DNA of 32,973 nt from an uncultured Eubacteriales bacterium (GTDB lineage: Bacteria; Bacillota; Clostridia; Christensenellales; CAG-138): contig CADCNE010000001.1 in the NCBI GenBank assembly GCA_902802805.1, positions 1 to 32,973 on the forward strand. The letters are read 5' to 3'. Below are positions 21,794 to 32,123 of this stretch, in pieces. The number at the start of each line of letters is the position of its first letter. The stretch's first letter is position 1. The translations under genes were made by a program, and so were the position numbers. The notes under the pieces are model-generated. The model worked only from the letters and a program-made list of their open reading frames with translations. It was not told the DNA's origin and did no database searches.

Positions 21794-23932
21794 CTACGCT
21801 GCGGCGGGCTTTTTCTTGCCCATCAGGTACTGGAAGGCGATGACGCCGGCGACGATGATCAAGCCGGCGATATCCGTCCAGGTGGAGGGCGCCAGCAGCA
21901 GCAGGCCGCCCGCGATGGCCAGGATCCGCGTGTACCAGGGCATGCTGGTGTAGGTGAAGCCCGCAAGGCCCGAGGCCACGCCGTAGATGCCCACGACGGA
22001 GGTGATGCAGATGAGCACCACCTGGTACCAGTGCTCGATGCCCACGAACATCATGGTGGGGTCCATGGCGAACACGTAGGGCACGATGAACGCCGCAATG
22101 GCGAGCCGCGTGGCGTTCACGCCCGTCTTCATGGGATCAGACTTGGCGATGGCGGAGCCGGCGTAGGCAGCGAGGGCCACCGGCGGCGTGATGTCCGCCA
22201 CGATGCCGAAGTAGAACACGAAGAAGTGGGCCGCGATGGTGGGCACGCCCATCTTGATGAGGATGGGGGCGCAGGTGGAGGCCATGATGCAGTAGTTGGC
22301 CGTGGTGGGCACGCCCATGCCCAGCACGATGCAGCAGATCATGGTGAAGAACAGGGCCACGATCAGATGATCGCCCGCGATGCGGATGATGAAGGAGATG
22401 ATCTGGGAGGCAAGGCCGGTCATGGAGATGCAGCCCGCCACACAGCCCGCGATGCCGCAGGCGGCGATGATGGATACGCAGCTCTTGCCGCCGTTGGCCA
22501 TGGCTTCGAGGAACATCCCCGGATTCATCTTGGCGCCCTTGACCACGGTGCCGCCCGCGGTGCAGAGAAGGCCGACGACCACCAGGATGGTCAGCAGCAG
22601 CGCCGGCACGTTACCGGCCAGCGGGGGCAGGAAGATGTAGGCGAGCAAGGTCACGCAGCCCACGATGCCGATGATCTTGTTGCTGTCCATGTTGGCCACC
22701 ACGATGGCGAACAGGATCGCCATAGCGGCGGAAAAGGCCATGGTCTTCAAATTGGTGGACACCATGACCACCAGCACCACCAGCGGGAGCAGCAGGTAGA
22801 TCCTCTTGATGAGCTGATTGAACACCGGCAGCTGGTCCCTGGGGATGCCCTTGAGTCCGGTGCGCTTCGCTTCGAGGTGCACCGCGATGAAGATGCCCAG
22901 GAAGTACAGCGTCGCCGGCAGGATGGCCCGGACGATGATGCTGGAGTAGGGCACGCCCACGTAGTCGATCATCAAAAAGGCCGCCGCGCCCATGACCGGG
23001 GGCATGATCTGGCCGCCGGTGGAGGCCGCCGCTTCCACGGCGCCCGCGAACTCGGGCCGATAGCCGGTCTTCTTCATCATGGGGATGGTCACGGAGCCCG
23101 TGGTCACGGTGTTGCCCACGGAGGAGCCGGACACCATGCCGCAGAGGGCGGAGGAGATGACCGCCACCTTGGCCGGACCGCCGCTGGCGGAGCCCGCCAG
23201 GGAGTTGGCCATCTGGATGAAGAAGTCGGAGATGCCGGTCCGCTCCAGGAACGCGCCGAATATGATGAACACGGCGATATACTTGGAGCACACGTCGATG
23301 GGCGTGGAGAAGACGCCGGTGGAGGTGAAGACCAACCGGTAGATGATCTGCTTGACGGCCCGCTCGATGCCCACCTTCTTGGAGAAGAAGTAGATGGCGT
23401 AGAGCAGGAAGAACCCGGCCACGCACAGGATGGGGATGCCCACGCTGCGGCGGCAGAGCTCCGCCAGGGACAGCACGCAGATGGCGCCGATGATGTACTC
23501 ATACCAGGCCAGGTTGATGCCCTTGGCCATGAGGCTCTTGACGGTCAGCGCGATGTACAGATAGGACAGGGTGCCCAGGATCATGATGACGATATCATAC
23601 CAGGGCATATGATTGATCTTCTGACGGCCCTTCCGGGCGGGGTATACGAGATAGCCCATCAGGATGCCGAAGCCCACGAAGGTGGGCATGCGGACCAGAT
23701 CCTGGAGGGTGGCGAACAACGTCACATAAATGGTGTAGACGGAGAACGCCGCCAGGATGCACTTGACGACGTACTGGGGCACGCCCTGCCAGACCCGGAC
23801 GTTGCTCTCCGGGTCGTAGTTCTTCATGATCTCATCCACTTCCTCCTGGGAGACCGTGTCGAACTCGCCCCGCTCGATCTTGGGTTTCATTTCCGGCGCG
23901 TCAACGCCGGCCTTGCTTTTTTTCAAAGACAT
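21794..23932 (-). CDS. TRAP transporter fused permease (DctQM, TAXI-associated)
   Basis: A 712-residue integral membrane protein. After a ~45-residue cytoplasmic N-terminus come membrane segments of a DctQ-like part (from YVVKCILAAFSVYTIYVTLF onward) fused to a large DctM-like part, which includes the SSALCGMVSGSSVGNTVTTG and GAVEAAASTGGQIMPPVMGAAAF segments diagnostic of TRAP permeases of the 4TM/12TM fusion type. These import organic acids or amino acids by Na+ symport. The partner binding protein gene lies directly upstream on the same strand, with a long hairpin in between. The substrate is unknown; a dicarboxylate or 2-oxoglutarate/glutamate would fit the nearby pathway but this is inference. 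Confidence 0.94.
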   Translation of the reverse strand: MSLKKSKAGVDAPEMKPKIERGEFDTVSQEEVDEIMKNYDPESNVRVWQGVPQYVVKCILAAFSVYTIYVTLFATLQDLVRMPTFVGFGILMGYLVYPARKGRQKINHMPWYDIVIMILGTLSYLYIALTVKSLMAKGINLAWYEYIIGAICVLSLAELCRRSVGIPILCVAGFFLLYAIYFFSKKVGIERAVKQIIYRLVFTSTGVFSTPIDVCSKYIAVFIIFGAFLERTGISDFFIQMANSLAGSASGGPAKVAVISSALCGMVSGSSVGNTVTTGSVTIPMMKKTGYRPEFAGAVEAAASTGGQIMPPVMGAAAFLMIDYVGVPYSSIIVRAILPATLYFLGIFIAVHLEAKRTGLKGIPRDQLPVFNQLIKRIYLLLPLVVLVVMVSTNLKTMAFSAAMAILFAIVVANMDSNKIIGIVGCVTLLAYIFLPPLAGNVPALLLTILVVVGLLCTAGGTVVKGAKMNPGMFLEAMANGGKSCVSIIAACGIAGCVAGCISMTGLASQIISFIIRIAGDHLIVALFFTMICCIVLGMGVPTTANYCIMASTCAPILIKMGVPTIAAHFFVFYFGIVADITPPVALAAYAGSAIAKSDPMKTGVNATRLAIAAFIVPYVFAMDPTMMFVGIEHWYQVVLICITSVVGIYGVASGLAGFTYTSMPWYTRILAIAGGLLLLAPSTWTDIAGLIIVAGVIAFQYLMGKKKPAAA

Positions 23933-23983
23933 GGAGTCGCTCCTCCGATGCGAAGATTTGTTGGTTCGCTGGTAGATATGGCA

Positions 23984-24022
23984 GGAGCCGCCGCGCTTTC
24001 CCGGGGAAAACGCGGCAGCTCC
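23984..24022 (-). promoter_or_regulatory. Intercistronic hairpin between TAXI binding protein and permease genes
   Basis: Minus-strand GGAGCTGCCGCG pairs with CGCGGCGGCTCC (12 bp, one wobble) and the inner TTTCCC/GGGAAA can extend it. No U-run follows, so it is probably a processing or 3'-end-stabilising element that keeps binding-protein mRNA above permease mRNA, as seen in other solute-binding-protein operons. Confidence 0.65.
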
Positions 24023-24054
24023 CGTTTGTTCACTTTATTGTATGGCCGGATCCA

Positions 24055-25026
24055 TTACGCACCCGTATCCACGGTGATGCCGTTCTCAGCAAAGTACTTG
24101 GCAGCGCCGGGATGGAAGGGGATGGCCATGCCGTCGGTGGCGAAGGTGAGGTCCAGCTCAGCGCCCTTGGCGTGGGCCGCGGTGATCTCTTCCTTGTTCT
24201 CGAAGATGGTCTTCACAATGGCGTAGGCCACGTCATCGCTGACGGAGGCGTCGGCTACCAGGGTGGCCTTCACGGTCACGGTCTGGCAATCGTCGGGCGT
24301 GCCGTAGACATCCTTGCCGATGATGAGCTTGGCATAGAAGGGGCAGTCAGCCAGGAGCTTCTCGATGTGCTCATCGTCGATGGATACCAGGTACACGGGC
24401 TTCGCCGTGCCGAGGTCGACCACGGAGGTGGTGGGGGCACCGGCGGTCAGGAAGGCGGCGTCGATCTTGCCGTCCTTCAGGCTCTCGGTGGAGGCGGCGA
24501 AGGACTGGAAGATGGGGGTGATGTCCTTCTCGACATCCATGTCATAGGCGGCGAACACGTCGGTGGCATTGAAGTAGGTGCCGGAGTTCTGATCGCCCAC
24601 GCAGACCTTCTTGCCCTTCAGATCGGCAACGGTCTTGATGTTGGGGTCGGTGGTGACGATCTGCACGGTCTCGGCATAGAGGCCGGCCAGGATGCGGACG
24701 TTGGGCACGGCGCCGATCTGCGCAAAGCTCCGGGTGCCGTTATAGGCATAGGTCATAACGTCGGACTGCACGGTGGCCAGCTGGTAGATGCCGAAAGCCA
24801 TGTTCTGCAGGTTGTCCGCAGAACCGCCGGTGGACACCACGTTCACGTTCATGATGTCGGGGTTCTTCTCGTTGAGGACGTTGGCAAGAACGCCGCCCAC
24901 CGCGAAGTAGGTGCCCGCTTCACCGCCGGTGCCCATGGTCAGCTGCTCTTTGGAAGCGGCCAGCGCCATAGGAGCCATGGTGAGGACCATGATCGCAACC
25001 AGGATAAACGCCAGAATCTTTTTCAT
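24055..25026 (-). CDS. TAXI-family TRAP transporter solute-binding protein
   Basis: A 323-residue secreted binding protein. Start ATG 25026 gives a clean signal peptide (MKKILAFILVAIMVLTMAPM, cut near ALAA) and has AGGAGAG upstream. The mature part opens with TMGTGGEAGTYFAVGGVLAN, the hallmark of the TAXI/Imp family, and contains VADLKGKKVCVGDQNSGT and AAFLTAGAPTTSV. No lipobox Cys is present at the cleavage site, so it may be released or held by the permease. It has its own sigma-A promoter and is transcribed with the fused permease gene. Confidence 0.94.
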   Translation of the reverse strand: MKKILAFILVAIMVLTMAPMALAASKEQLTMGTGGEAGTYFAVGGVLANVLNEKNPDIMNVNVVSTGGSADNLQNMAFGIYQLATVQSDVMTYAYNGTRSFAQIGAVPNVRILAGLYAETVQIVTTDPNIKTVADLKGKKVCVGDQNSGTYFNATDVFAAYDMDVEKDITPIFQSFAASTESLKDGKIDAAFLTAGAPTTSVVDLGTAKPVYLVSIDDEHIEKLLADCPFYAKLIIGKDVYGTPDDCQTVTVKATLVADASVSDDVAYAIVKTIFENKEEITAAHAKGAELDLTFATDGMAIPFHPGAAKYFAENGITVDTGA

Positions 25027-25084
25027 GATAGCTCTCCTTTTCCTACATTTGTTTTTTCTTTGCCGGGGATGATTCGGCACTTAT

Positions 25085-25113
25085 ATTTTAAGGCAATCCT
25101 GAAAAAAATTCAA
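25085..25113 (-). promoter_or_regulatory. Sigma-A-type promoter of the TAXI transporter operon
   Basis: Minus-strand TTGAAT (25108-25113) and TAAAAT (25085-25090) with a 17-base spacer lie about 60 bases upstream of the binding-protein ATG, in an AT-rich island. Confidence 0.65.
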
Positions 25114-25158
25114 GATGTTTTAGCCGCTTTTTGTGGTCCTTTTCCGAAAATATACAGA

Positions 25159-25186
25159 CAGGCACCGTCATTTGCAACGGCGCCTG
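25159..25186 (-). terminator. Probable terminator of the amidohydrolase gene
   Basis: Minus-strand CAGGCGCCGT and ACGGTGCCTG form a 10-bp stem (one G-T) with an 8-base loop, followed by a T-rich TGTATATTTTC. It lies 45 bases after the amidohydrolase stop and before the TAXI promoter, separating the two units. Confidence 0.65.
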
Positions 25187-25230
25187 CGCGTTTTCCATGC
25201 CATCCGAAATGTGTGCAGGAAATCCTGCTT

Positions 25231-26529
25231 TTACCCCAGGAGCCGCCGGGCGGCCTGCCGGGCTTCGAACAGGATGCGGTCCCGGTCCAGGGTCAGAAAA
25301 TCCCCGTTCTCGTACAAAATCTGCCCGTCCGCCATGGTCATGACGACGTCCGCGGCCTGGGCGGAGAAGAGGAGGTTCGACAGCGGATCGATGCAGGGGG
25401 CGAGGTGGGGCCGATCCATGTCCACGGCGATGACGTCCGCCTTTTTGCCCACGGCCAGGACGCCCGTATCGGTCCGGCCCTGGAGCTTCGCCCCGTTCAC
25501 CGTGGCCATCCTGAGCACCTGGTCCATGGGCAACGCCGTGGGGTCGTGCCGGACGCCCTTGTGGAGCATGGCGGCGAGGTGCATCTCCTCCACCATATTC
25601 AAATTGTTGTTGCTGGCCGCCCCGTCGGTGCCCAGGGCCACGGTCAAACCTTCGTCCGTCATGGCGGGCACGTCCGCCACGCCGCTGCCCAGCTTGAGGT
25701 TGCTCTCCGGGCAGTGGATGACCGTGACGTCCCGTTCCTTCAGCAACGCCCGATCCTCCGCCGTGAGCCACACGCAATGGGCGGCGTAAGCCCGGCCGTT
25801 GAAGGCCCCCATTTTATCGAACCATTGGGCCGGGGTCAGACCGTACTTTTCGACACAGTTCTGCTGCTCCGCCGCTGTCTCCGACAGGTGGATGTGCATG
25901 CCCGCGCCCCGCTTTTGAGCCTCCTCGGCGGCGGCTCGGACCATCTTCTCCGTGCAGGTGTACTCGGCGTGGATGGCGAAATCCACACAGATGCGGCCCT
26001 CCGCCGCGCCGTTCCACTCGTCGTAGAGGGCCAACATCTCCCGCATCCGGCGGCAGGTCATGGGTTCCTCGTCGGGATCAAAGGACTGCATGGGGCGGCA
26101 CAGGTTCGCCTTCATGCCTGAGGCGACGACCGCCCGGGCGGTATAGCCGGGGGACATATACATGTCCGTGAAGGCCGTGGTGCCGGAGGCGATCATCTCG
26201 AGGAGGGACAGCTCCATGCCGATCCTGAGATCCTCGTCCGTGAGCCGGTCCTCCACGGGAAAGACGGTGTCGAACAGCCATTCCTTCAGGGGCAGGTCGC
26301 TCCCCAGGCCCCTTAAAAGGCTCATGCCCGTGTGGGTGTGGCCGTTGACGAGCCCCGGCAGCAGGAGCCTGCCGGTCATGTCCTTCACCTGGTCATAGGT
26401 CTCTTTGGGCGCTTCTATGCCCAGATAGTCTATGGTATCCCCGTCGATGCCCAGAAACCCGTTTTTCAGGCAGGAAAACCTGTCTCCCTCATAGATGAGG
26501 ATGTCTCCGCCCTTCAGCAATCGCTTCAT
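25231..26529 (-). CDS. Amidohydrolase, MTA/SAH deaminase-like (TRZ/ATZ family)
   Basis: A 432-residue metal-dependent deaminase of the amidohydrolase superfamily. The metal and active-site segments appear in order: PGLVNGHTHTGMSLLRG (HxH, about residues 53-69), FAIHAEYTCTE, MHIHLSET, VIHCPESNLKLGSG, and ALGTDGAASNNNLNMVEE (metal Asp). The last segment and LPLKEWLFDTVFPVE match S-adenosylhomocysteine / 5'-methylthioadenosine deaminases, which turn SAH or MTA into the inosine form, but related guanine- or triazine-type deaminases share much of this, so the substrate is provisional. ATG 26529 has GGAGGAAGG upstream. The gene is flanked by hairpins on both sides and seems to be its own unit. Confidence 0.87.
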   Translation of the reverse strand: MKRLLKGGDILIYEGDRFSCLKNGFLGIDGDTIDYLGIEAPKETYDQVKDMTGRLLLPGLVNGHTHTGMSLLRGLGSDLPLKEWLFDTVFPVEDRLTDEDLRIGMELSLLEMIASGTTAFTDMYMSPGYTARAVVASGMKANLCRPMQSFDPDEEPMTCRRMREMLALYDEWNGAAEGRICVDFAIHAEYTCTEKMVRAAAEEAQKRGAGMHIHLSETAAEQQNCVEKYGLTPAQWFDKMGAFNGRAYAAHCVWLTAEDRALLKERDVTVIHCPESNLKLGSGVADVPAMTDEGLTVALGTDGAASNNNLNMVEEMHLAAMLHKGVRHDPTALPMDQVLRMATVNGAKLQGRTDTGVLAVGKKADVIAVDMDRPHLAPCIDPLSNLLFSAQAADVVMTMADGQILYENGDFLTLDRDRILFEARQAARRLLG

Positions 26530-26549
26530 ATGCCTTCCTCCGCGCGAAA

Positions 26550-26566
26550 GGGGGCCGTCGGCCCCC
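26550..26566 (-). terminator. Short GC-rich terminator after the DUF4349 gene
   Basis: GGGGGCC-GTC-GGCCCCC is a perfect 7-bp stem with a 3-base loop; the minus strand continues with TTTCGCG. It lies 18 bases after the lipoprotein stop and right before the amidohydrolase ribosome site, so some read-through is likely. Confidence 0.6.
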
Positions 26567-26583
26567 TGTTTCTTCCATTTATA

Positions 26584-27675
26584 TTATTCCTTCTTTTCCT
26601 CAGTCGGCTCGGCCGCACTTTCCTGTGCCTTGAGCTTGGCCTGCTCCTTCTGATACTTTTTCTGCAGCTTCAGGGCCTTTTTGCGCTCCCGCTTCGCCTT
26701 CCGCCTGGGGCTCCGCTTGACGATGAGCACCACGATGAGCACGACGATCCCCAGGAACACCACCCAGACCAGGATCACCGGCAGGCCCGACACGAAGTCG
26801 ATGCCGAACCGGGCCGCGCCCTCCTTCACGTCCTCCCAGTTCTCCTTGAACCGGCGGGCGATCTCCTGACCGGCGGTCTCCTTCTCCACGGTGGTCTCCC
26901 GCTGCACCTCCTGGATGGAGAGGTGCACGGAGGAGTAGGCGATCTGGTCGTCGAAGGTCCGAAGGGTGGACTCATAGCTCTCGATCTCATAGAGCACGTC
27001 GGAGAGGCGGCTCTGGATGGTGATGATATCCTCCACGGACTGGGCCCGCTCAAGGAGCTCCATCAGGGTCTGCTGCTCGGTGCGCAGGGCCTTCACGTGG
27101 CTCTCGAGGTCCACGTAGGTCAGGGTCACGTCCCGGGTATAGAGGTTCTTATAGGTCACGTTGCCCAGGTCCGACACCTGGTCGCAGAAGGCGTCCAGAT
27201 TCTCGGCGGGGATGCGGGCGGTGATGTCCGCGGACCGCATGCGATTCTTGTTGTAGCTGTTGCCGTTGATGCTGGAGCTTTCCACATACCCGCCCGCGCT
27301 GAGGATGGACCGGTTCAGGTCCTCCAGGAACTGGTCGAACTCCCGGGTCTGGATGGACAGGTCCCCGTTCTTGATGATCTTCCGGCCCGCGACGGCGCCG
27401 GTAAGGTTGGTGCTCTCCCCGCTGTCCTGAATTTTAGCGTTGGTGGCGGTGGTGGACACCTTCCCGGCAGCCTTGGCGTTGCCGAGATAGCTCTCCTCCA
27501 TTTCCATCCCGTCGTAGTCGTAGGCCATCTCATACGCCGCCTGGGGCTCCTCGTAGTAGCCGTAGTCCCTGGCGCTGTAGCTGGCGGACTTGGACGATCT
27601 GGTGCCGCAGCCTGCAAACATCAGCACCGTGCACAGTGCCAGCAGAACGGCAAATATCGCTTTATTGCGCTTCAT
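26584..27675 (-). CDS. DUF4349 membrane-anchored lipoprotein
   Basis: A 363-residue protein. ATG 27675 is chosen because GGGAGGAA precedes it and it gives a lipoprotein signal (MKRNKAIFAVLLALCTVLMF, then AGC with Cys near 22). A low-complexity Tyr/Glu/Ala-rich linker (about 30-60) follows, then the DUF4349 domain: KNGDLSIQTREFDQFLEDLN, a YNKNRMRSADITARIPAENLD strand, and a coiled-coil part TLMELLERAQSVEDIITIQS. A C-terminal membrane segment (LPVILVWVVFLGIVVLIVVL) leads into a Lys/Arg-rich cytoplasmic tail. The function of DUF4349 is not established; the domain is common as an extracytoplasmic sensor or scaffold-like module. It lies 66 bases after the ParC/GyrA-like gene. Confidence 0.87.
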   Translation of the reverse strand: MKRNKAIFAVLLALCTVLMFAGCGTRSSKSASYSARDYGYYEEPQAAYEMAYDYDGMEMEESYLGNAKAAGKVSTTATNAKIQDSGESTNLTGAVAGRKIIKNGDLSIQTREFDQFLEDLNRSILSAGGYVESSSINGNSYNKNRMRSADITARIPAENLDAFCDQVSDLGNVTYKNLYTRDVTLTYVDLESHVKALRTEQQTLMELLERAQSVEDIITIQSRLSDVLYEIESYESTLRTFDDQIAYSSVHLSIQEVQRETTVEKETAGQEIARRFKENWEDVKEGAARFGIDFVSGLPVILVWVVFLGIVVLIVVLIVKRSPRRKAKRERKKALKLQKKYQKEQAKLKAQESAAEPTEEKKE

Positions 27676-27741
27676 GTTCAGATTCCTCCCTTGTGGTTTC
27701 ATCTCCAATACCGAGCAGCGCCCGATAAGGTTGCGGCCGCC

Positions 27742-30162
27742 TCAGATTTTTCCGCTCAGCACCGGCCGCACGGCCACCACGTCGTCGTCCAGGAGCACGG
27801 TCACCGCCATGGTCCCCTTGCTGAATCGGTCCTCCAGCCGCAGCTGCTCCGTGTTCAGCGGGGTCTCGGGGCTCCGCCGCTGGACGATAACGATATCGTA
27901 GGGCTCCTTCACGGGCCTGGCCCAGACCAGCCGGGTCCCGTTGCTGCCCCGTTTGTTGAAATCGAAGGTCTTGAGGCCCTTGCCGCCCCGGCCCTGGGGC
28001 TCGTATTCAAAGAGGAAGGATCGCTTACTAAAGCCCCGGTCCGTGACCAGGGCCAGCTCGCCCTCGTCGTCGGTCTGGCCGGCGTAGATGACCCTATCTC
28101 CGTCCTCCAGCTTGATGCCCCTCACGCCCGAGGACACCCGTCCCATGGACGGCACCTCCTCCGCGGCGAAGCGGATGGACATGCCCTTCTCCGTCACCAG
28201 CAGCAGGGAAAGGCCGTTGGCCTTTTCCACGCCGATCAATTTGTCCTTGTCCTTCAGGTTCAGGGCGGCGGTGCGCTTGGCACGAATGGAATACTCGGCG
28301 CAGGGGGTCCGCTTCACCGCGCCGCCGGCGGTGTAGAACAGGTAATCGCCCTCGGCGTCCTCCGGGAAGACGGCCACGATCTGCTCGTTCTTCTCGAAGG
28401 CCAGCAGCGACGTGAGGCTCACCGCCCGGGCCGTAGGCCGGGTCTCGGGAATGTCGGCCACGCTGAGCGTCAGCATATCGCCCCGATCCGTGAACAGACG
28501 AAGCTTCTGATCGCCCATAAGCTTCACCACCTGCCAGGGCTTGTCGGCGCTCGCTTCCGCCAGGGTGAACAGGCGGGAAGGCCACTTGCGGACCTTCAGG
28601 TCGGCGCAGAAGGCCACGGCCATCTCCTCGGTGACCACCGCGTTCTCGTCAGCAAGCTCGATCCGGGTGTCTCCCTTGACGATCTGGGTCCGCCTGGCTG
28701 CGGGGAACAGCTTCTTGATCTCCAAAAGCTCCTTCTTGATGAGGGCCATGAGCTTCCGCTCGGAGGCCAGGATGCCCTCGAGCTCCGCGATGCGTTTCTG
28801 GACGTCGTGATACTCCTTCTCGATGGCCACCAATTCAAGGTTGGTGAGCCGCTGCAACCGGAGGTCCAGGATGGCCTGGGCCTGGACTTCGCTGAGACTG
28901 TATTTCGCCATCAGCTTTTCCTTGGCCTCCTTGGGGGACTTGCTACCGCGAATCAGCTTGATGACCGCGTCCACATGGTCCACCGCCACCATGAGGCCTT
29001 CCAGGATGTGCTCCCGACGGCGGGCGGTCTCGAGCTCGCACTTCGTCCTGCGGGTTACCACGTTCTTCTGGTGGTTGATAAAATAGCGAAGGATGCTCTT
29101 GAGGTCCAGCTGCTGGGGCTTGCCCTCGGCGATGGCGGTCATGTTCACGCCGAAGGTGCACTGGAGGTCCGAATACTTGAACAGGGCCTGGAGGATCTTC
29201 TCCGGGTCCGCGTCCTTCTTGACCTCGACCACGGCCCGCATGCCCTGGCGGTCCGATTCGTCCCGGATGTCCGCCACGCCCGCGAACATGGCCTTCTTCT
29301 CCTGGGTCACGGTCAAAATCTTCTGCAGCGCCGCCGCCTTGTTGATGCCGTAGGGGATCTCGGTGATGACGATGAGGGTCTTGCCGTTCTTCTGCTGCTC
29401 GAAGTGGGTCTTGGCCCGCATGGTCAGCTTCCCCCGGCCCGTCTCGTAGGCCGCGGCGATCTCCGGGGAGTCGATCAGGTACCCGCCGGTGGGGAAGTCC
29501 GGGGCGGGCATGATCTCCATGAGCTTTTTGAGGCTGATCCGAGGGTCGTCGATCATGGCCACCGCCGCGTCGATGGCTTCGCCGGGGTTGTGGGGCGGGA
29601 TGTTGGTGGCGAGGCCCACGGCGATGCCCGAGGCCCCGTTGATGAGCAGGTTCGGGAACCGGCCGGGCAGCAGGTCCGGCTCCTTCAGGGTATCGTCGAA
29701 GTTCAGCGACCAGTCCACCGTATCGAGGTCGATGTCCCGAAGGATCTGCATGGCCGCGTCGGTCATCCTTGCCTCGGTGTACCGCATGGCGGCGGCGGAG
29801 TCCCCGTCGATGGAGCCGAAGTTGCCGTGGCCGTCCACAAGCGGCAGGCTCATGGCGAAGGGCTGGGCCATGTGGACCATGGCCTCGTACACGGAGCTGT
29901 CGCCGTGGGGGTGATATTTGCCCAGGCAGTCGCCCACGATGCGGGCACTCTTTCTGTGGGGCTTGTCCGGGGACAGGCCCAGCTCCAGCATGGTGTAGAG
30001 GATGCGCCGCTGGACGGGCTTCAAGCCGTCCTCCACCCGGGGCAGGGCCCGCTCCAAAATGACGTGCTCCGCGTAGGGGATCATGGAGTCGTGCATGACC
30101 TCGTCCATGCTGCGGTAGAGGATGATCTCCTCCCGTTTCGGTTCTTCCGGTTTCTTGCTCAT
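27742..30162 (-). CDS. Type IIA topoisomerase A subunit (ParC/GyrA-like)
   Basis: An 806-residue breakage-reunion subunit. The winged-helix part contains [19 protein letters not shown], the quinolone-determining region [13 protein letters not shown] (Ser 89 and Glu 93 at the E. coli GyrA 83/87 positions, a drug-sensitive pattern as far as those two sites go), and the catalytic Tyr 128 in [12 protein letters not shown] coiled-coil tower follows and then a six-bladed beta-pinwheel. No GyrA box is seen at the first blade, where gyrases have it; a near-match QGRGGKG occurs near residue 745. The B-subunit gene overlaps its start by four bases (ATGA). Gyrase or topoisomerase IV activity cannot be settled; a second type IIA pair elsewhere would point to Topo IV here. 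Confidence 0.9.
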   Translation of the reverse strand: MSKKPEEPKREEIILYRSMDEVMHDSMIPYAEHVILERALPRVEDGLKPVQRRILYTMLELGLSPDKPHRKSARIVGDCLGKYHPHGDSSVYEAMVHMAQPFAMSLPLVDGHGNFGSIDGDSAAAMRYTEARMTDAAMQILRDIDLDTVDWSLNFDDTLKEPDLLPGRFPNLLINGASGIAVGLATNIPPHNPGEAIDAAVAMIDDPRISLKKLMEIMPAPDFPTGGYLIDSPEIAAAYETGRGKLTMRAKTHFEQQKNGKTLIVITEIPYGINKAAALQKILTVTQEKKAMFAGVADIRDESDRQGMRAVVEVKKDADPEKILQALFKYSDLQCTFGVNMTAIAEGKPQQLDLKSILRYFINHQKNVVTRRTKCELETARRREHILEGLMVAVDHVDAVIKLIRGSKSPKEAKEKLMAKYSLSEVQAQAILDLRLQRLTNLELVAIEKEYHDVQKRIAELEGILASERKLMALIKKELLEIKKLFPAARRTQIVKGDTRIELADENAVVTEEMAVAFCADLKVRKWPSRLFTLAEASADKPWQVVKLMGDQKLRLFTDRGDMLTLSVADIPETRPTARAVSLTSLLAFEKNEQIVAVFPEDAEGDYLFYTAGGAVKRTPCAEYSIRAKRTAALNLKDKDKLIGVEKANGLSLLLVTEKGMSIRFAAEEVPSMGRVSSGVRGIKLEDGDRVIYAGQTDDEGELALVTDRGFSKRSFLFEYEPQGRGGKGLKTFDFNKRGSNGTRLVWARPVKEPYDIVIVQRRSPETPLNTEQLRLEDRFSKGTMAVTVLLDDDVVAVRPVLSGKI

Positions 30163-32123
30163 TGCCGTTCTCTCAGCTTCTCAAAAGCGGTCTTGTCCTT
30201 GTTGAAGTCGGCGTAGGAGAAGATGTACTCCTTCCGGGACTGGACCTTGTCCCCCATGAGCACCGTAACGAGATGCTCCACGTCCGCCGCGTCCTCGATG
30301 TGCACCCGGGTCAGCCGCCGGGCCGCCGGGTCCATGGTGGTCTCCCACAGCTGCTCCGGGTTCATCTCGCCGAGACCCTTGTAGCGCTGCAGGGTATAGT
30401 TCTTGCCCACGGTCTTCAGCGCCTGCTTGAGGGCCGGGTCGTCGTAGCAGTAGATGGGCTTCGCGTCCTTCTTCTGGATCCGGTAGAGGGGGGCCATGCC
30501 GATGTACACGTGGCCCTGGTTGATGAGCTCCCGCATGTACCGGTAGAAGAAGGTGAGGAGGATCGCCCGGATGTGGGCGCCGTCCTGGTCCGCGTCCGCC
30601 AGGATGATGACCTTGTCGTATTTCAGGTTCTTGATGTCGAAGTCCTCGCCGATGCCGGTGCCGAGGGCCGTGATGATGGAGCGGAACTCCTCGTTTTGGA
30701 GCACCTGTTCGAGGCGCTTTTTCTCCACGTTCAGGGGCTTGCCGCGAAGGGGCAGGATGGCCTGGAACCGCCGGTCCCGGCCCTGCTTGGCGGACCCGCC
30801 GGCGGAGTCGCCCTCCACGATGAACAGCTCGTTGATGGCGTAGTTCCGACCGGTGCAGCTACTTAGCTTCCCCACCAGGGGCGCGTTCTCCAGCTTGTTC
30901 TTCTCCCGGGCGTTCTCCTTGGCCTTGCGGGCGGCCTGCCTCGCTTTGCTCGCTTTGATGGCCTTGTCGGCAATGATGTTGCCGGTAGCCGCGTTCTTGA
31001 TGTCCTCCAGGTACTTGCTGAGCTCCTGGGTCACCACCGCCTCCACGGCGGGCCGGGCCTCGGTGTTGCCCAGCTTCGTCTTGGTCTGGCCCTCGAACTG
31101 GATGTTCCGCATCTTCACGGACAGGACCACCGTGAGGCCCTCCCTAAAATCCTCGCCCGCCAGGGACGGGTCCTTGTCCTTCAAAATGCCCGTCCGGCGG
31201 CAGTAGTCGTTCATGCACTTGGTGAACGCCGCCTTGAAGCCGGTCTCGTGGGTGCCGCCCTCGGAGGTGGGGATGTTGTTCACGTAGGAGAACAGGTTCT
31301 CGTTGTACCCGTCGTTGTGCTGGATGGCGAGATCCACCAATATATCGCCGCTCTTGCCGCCGATGTGGATGGGCGTGTCATACAGCGGCGTGCTCTCGCT
31401 GTTCAGATACCGCACGAAGTCGGAGAGGCCGCCCTCGAAGCAGAACTCGTCCTGCCGGCCCTTCTTCCCGGGCCGCTGGTCCTCCAGCGTCAGCTTCACG
31501 CCCCGGTTCAGGTACGCCAGCTCCCGCAGCCGCCGCATGATCACGTCGTAGTTCCATTCCACGGTCTCGAAGACCCGATCGTCGGGCATAAAGGTGATGA
31601 GGGACCCCTGCTTCCGGGTCCGACCCGTCTCCGTCAGCGGGTACTTGGGCCGGCCGGAGACGATCTTCCCGTCCTCGCCCTCGGCGCTCTCGAACTCCTG
31701 CTTATAGGACCGGTTCTGGGTGAACACCTCCACGGTGACCCACCGGGACAGGGCGTTCACCACCGACGCGCCCACGCCGTGGAGGCCGCCGGAGTAGCCG
31801 TAGGAGTCGTAGCCGAACTTGCCGCCCGCATGGAGCTGGGTGAAGACCACCTCCACGCCGGACACGCCCAGCTTCTCGTGGATGCCCACGGGGATGCCTC
31901 TTCCATTGTCGAACACGGTGGCGGAGCCGTCCTTGTTCAGGGTCACGTTGATCTCGTTGGCGTAGCCGTTGGCCGCCTCGTCGATGGCGTTGTCCACGAT
32001 CTCCCACAGCAAGTGGTGGAGCCCCTTGGGGCCCGTGGTGCCTATATACATGCCGGGACGCATGCGAACCGCGTCCAGGCCCTCCATGACCGTTATGTTG
32101 GAAACGGAATAGTTGGATTCCAT
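30159..32123 (-). CDS. Type IIA topoisomerase B subunit (GyrB/ParE-like)
   Basis: A 654-residue ATPase subunit. GHKL-fold motifs are [29 protein letters not shown] and [16 protein letters not shown]; the transducer has [12 protein letters not shown]; the TOPRIM domain has [15 protein letters not shown] and the metal-binding [11 protein letters not shown], followed by [11 protein letters not shown]. The residues around NVEKKRL and [13 protein letters not shown] are closer to GyrB than to ParE consensus. An in-frame TTG at 32144 lies over the GGGAGGAAA ribosome site, so ATG 32123 ([10 protein letters not shown]) is the likely start. It is transcribed leftward with the A subunit. Confidence 0.93.
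   Translation of the reverse strand: MESNYSVSNITVMEGLDAVRMRPGMYIGTTGPKGLHHLLWEIVDNAIDEAANGYANEINVTLNKDGSATVFDNGRGIPVGIHEKLGVSGVEVVFTQLHAGGKFGYDSYGYSGGLHGVGASVVNALSRWVTVEVFTQNRSYKQEFESAEGEDGKIVSGRPKYPLTETGRTRKQGSLITFMPDDRVFETVEWNYDVIMRRLRELAYLNRGVKLTLEDQRPGKKGRQDEFCFEGGLSDFVRYLNSESTPLYDTPIHIGGKSGDILVDLAIQHNDGYNENLFSYVNNIPTSEGGTHETGFKAAFTKCMNDYCRRTGILKDKDPSLAGEDFREGLTVVLSVKMRNIQFEGQTKTKLGNTEARPAVEAVVTQELSKYLEDIKNAATGNIIADKAIKASKARQAARKAKENAREKNKLENAPLVGKLSSCTGRNYAINELFIVEGDSAGGSAKQGRDRRFQAILPLRGKPLNVEKKRLEQVLQNEEFRSIITALGTGIGEDFDIKNLKYDKVIILADADQDGAHIRAILLTFFYRYMRELINQGHVYIGMAPLYRIQKKDAKPIYCYDDPALKQALKTVGKNYTLQRYKGLGEMNPEQLWETTMDPAARRLTRVHIEDAADVEHLVTVLMGDKVQSRKEYIFSYADFNKDKTAFEKLRERQ

Noticed and set aside
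26332..30216. Nearly 1300-codon open frame on the plus strand, opposite the DUF4349 and topoisomerase A genes
   Set aside because: Same cause: it is a shadow of high-GC genes, with no start signal or domain of its own.
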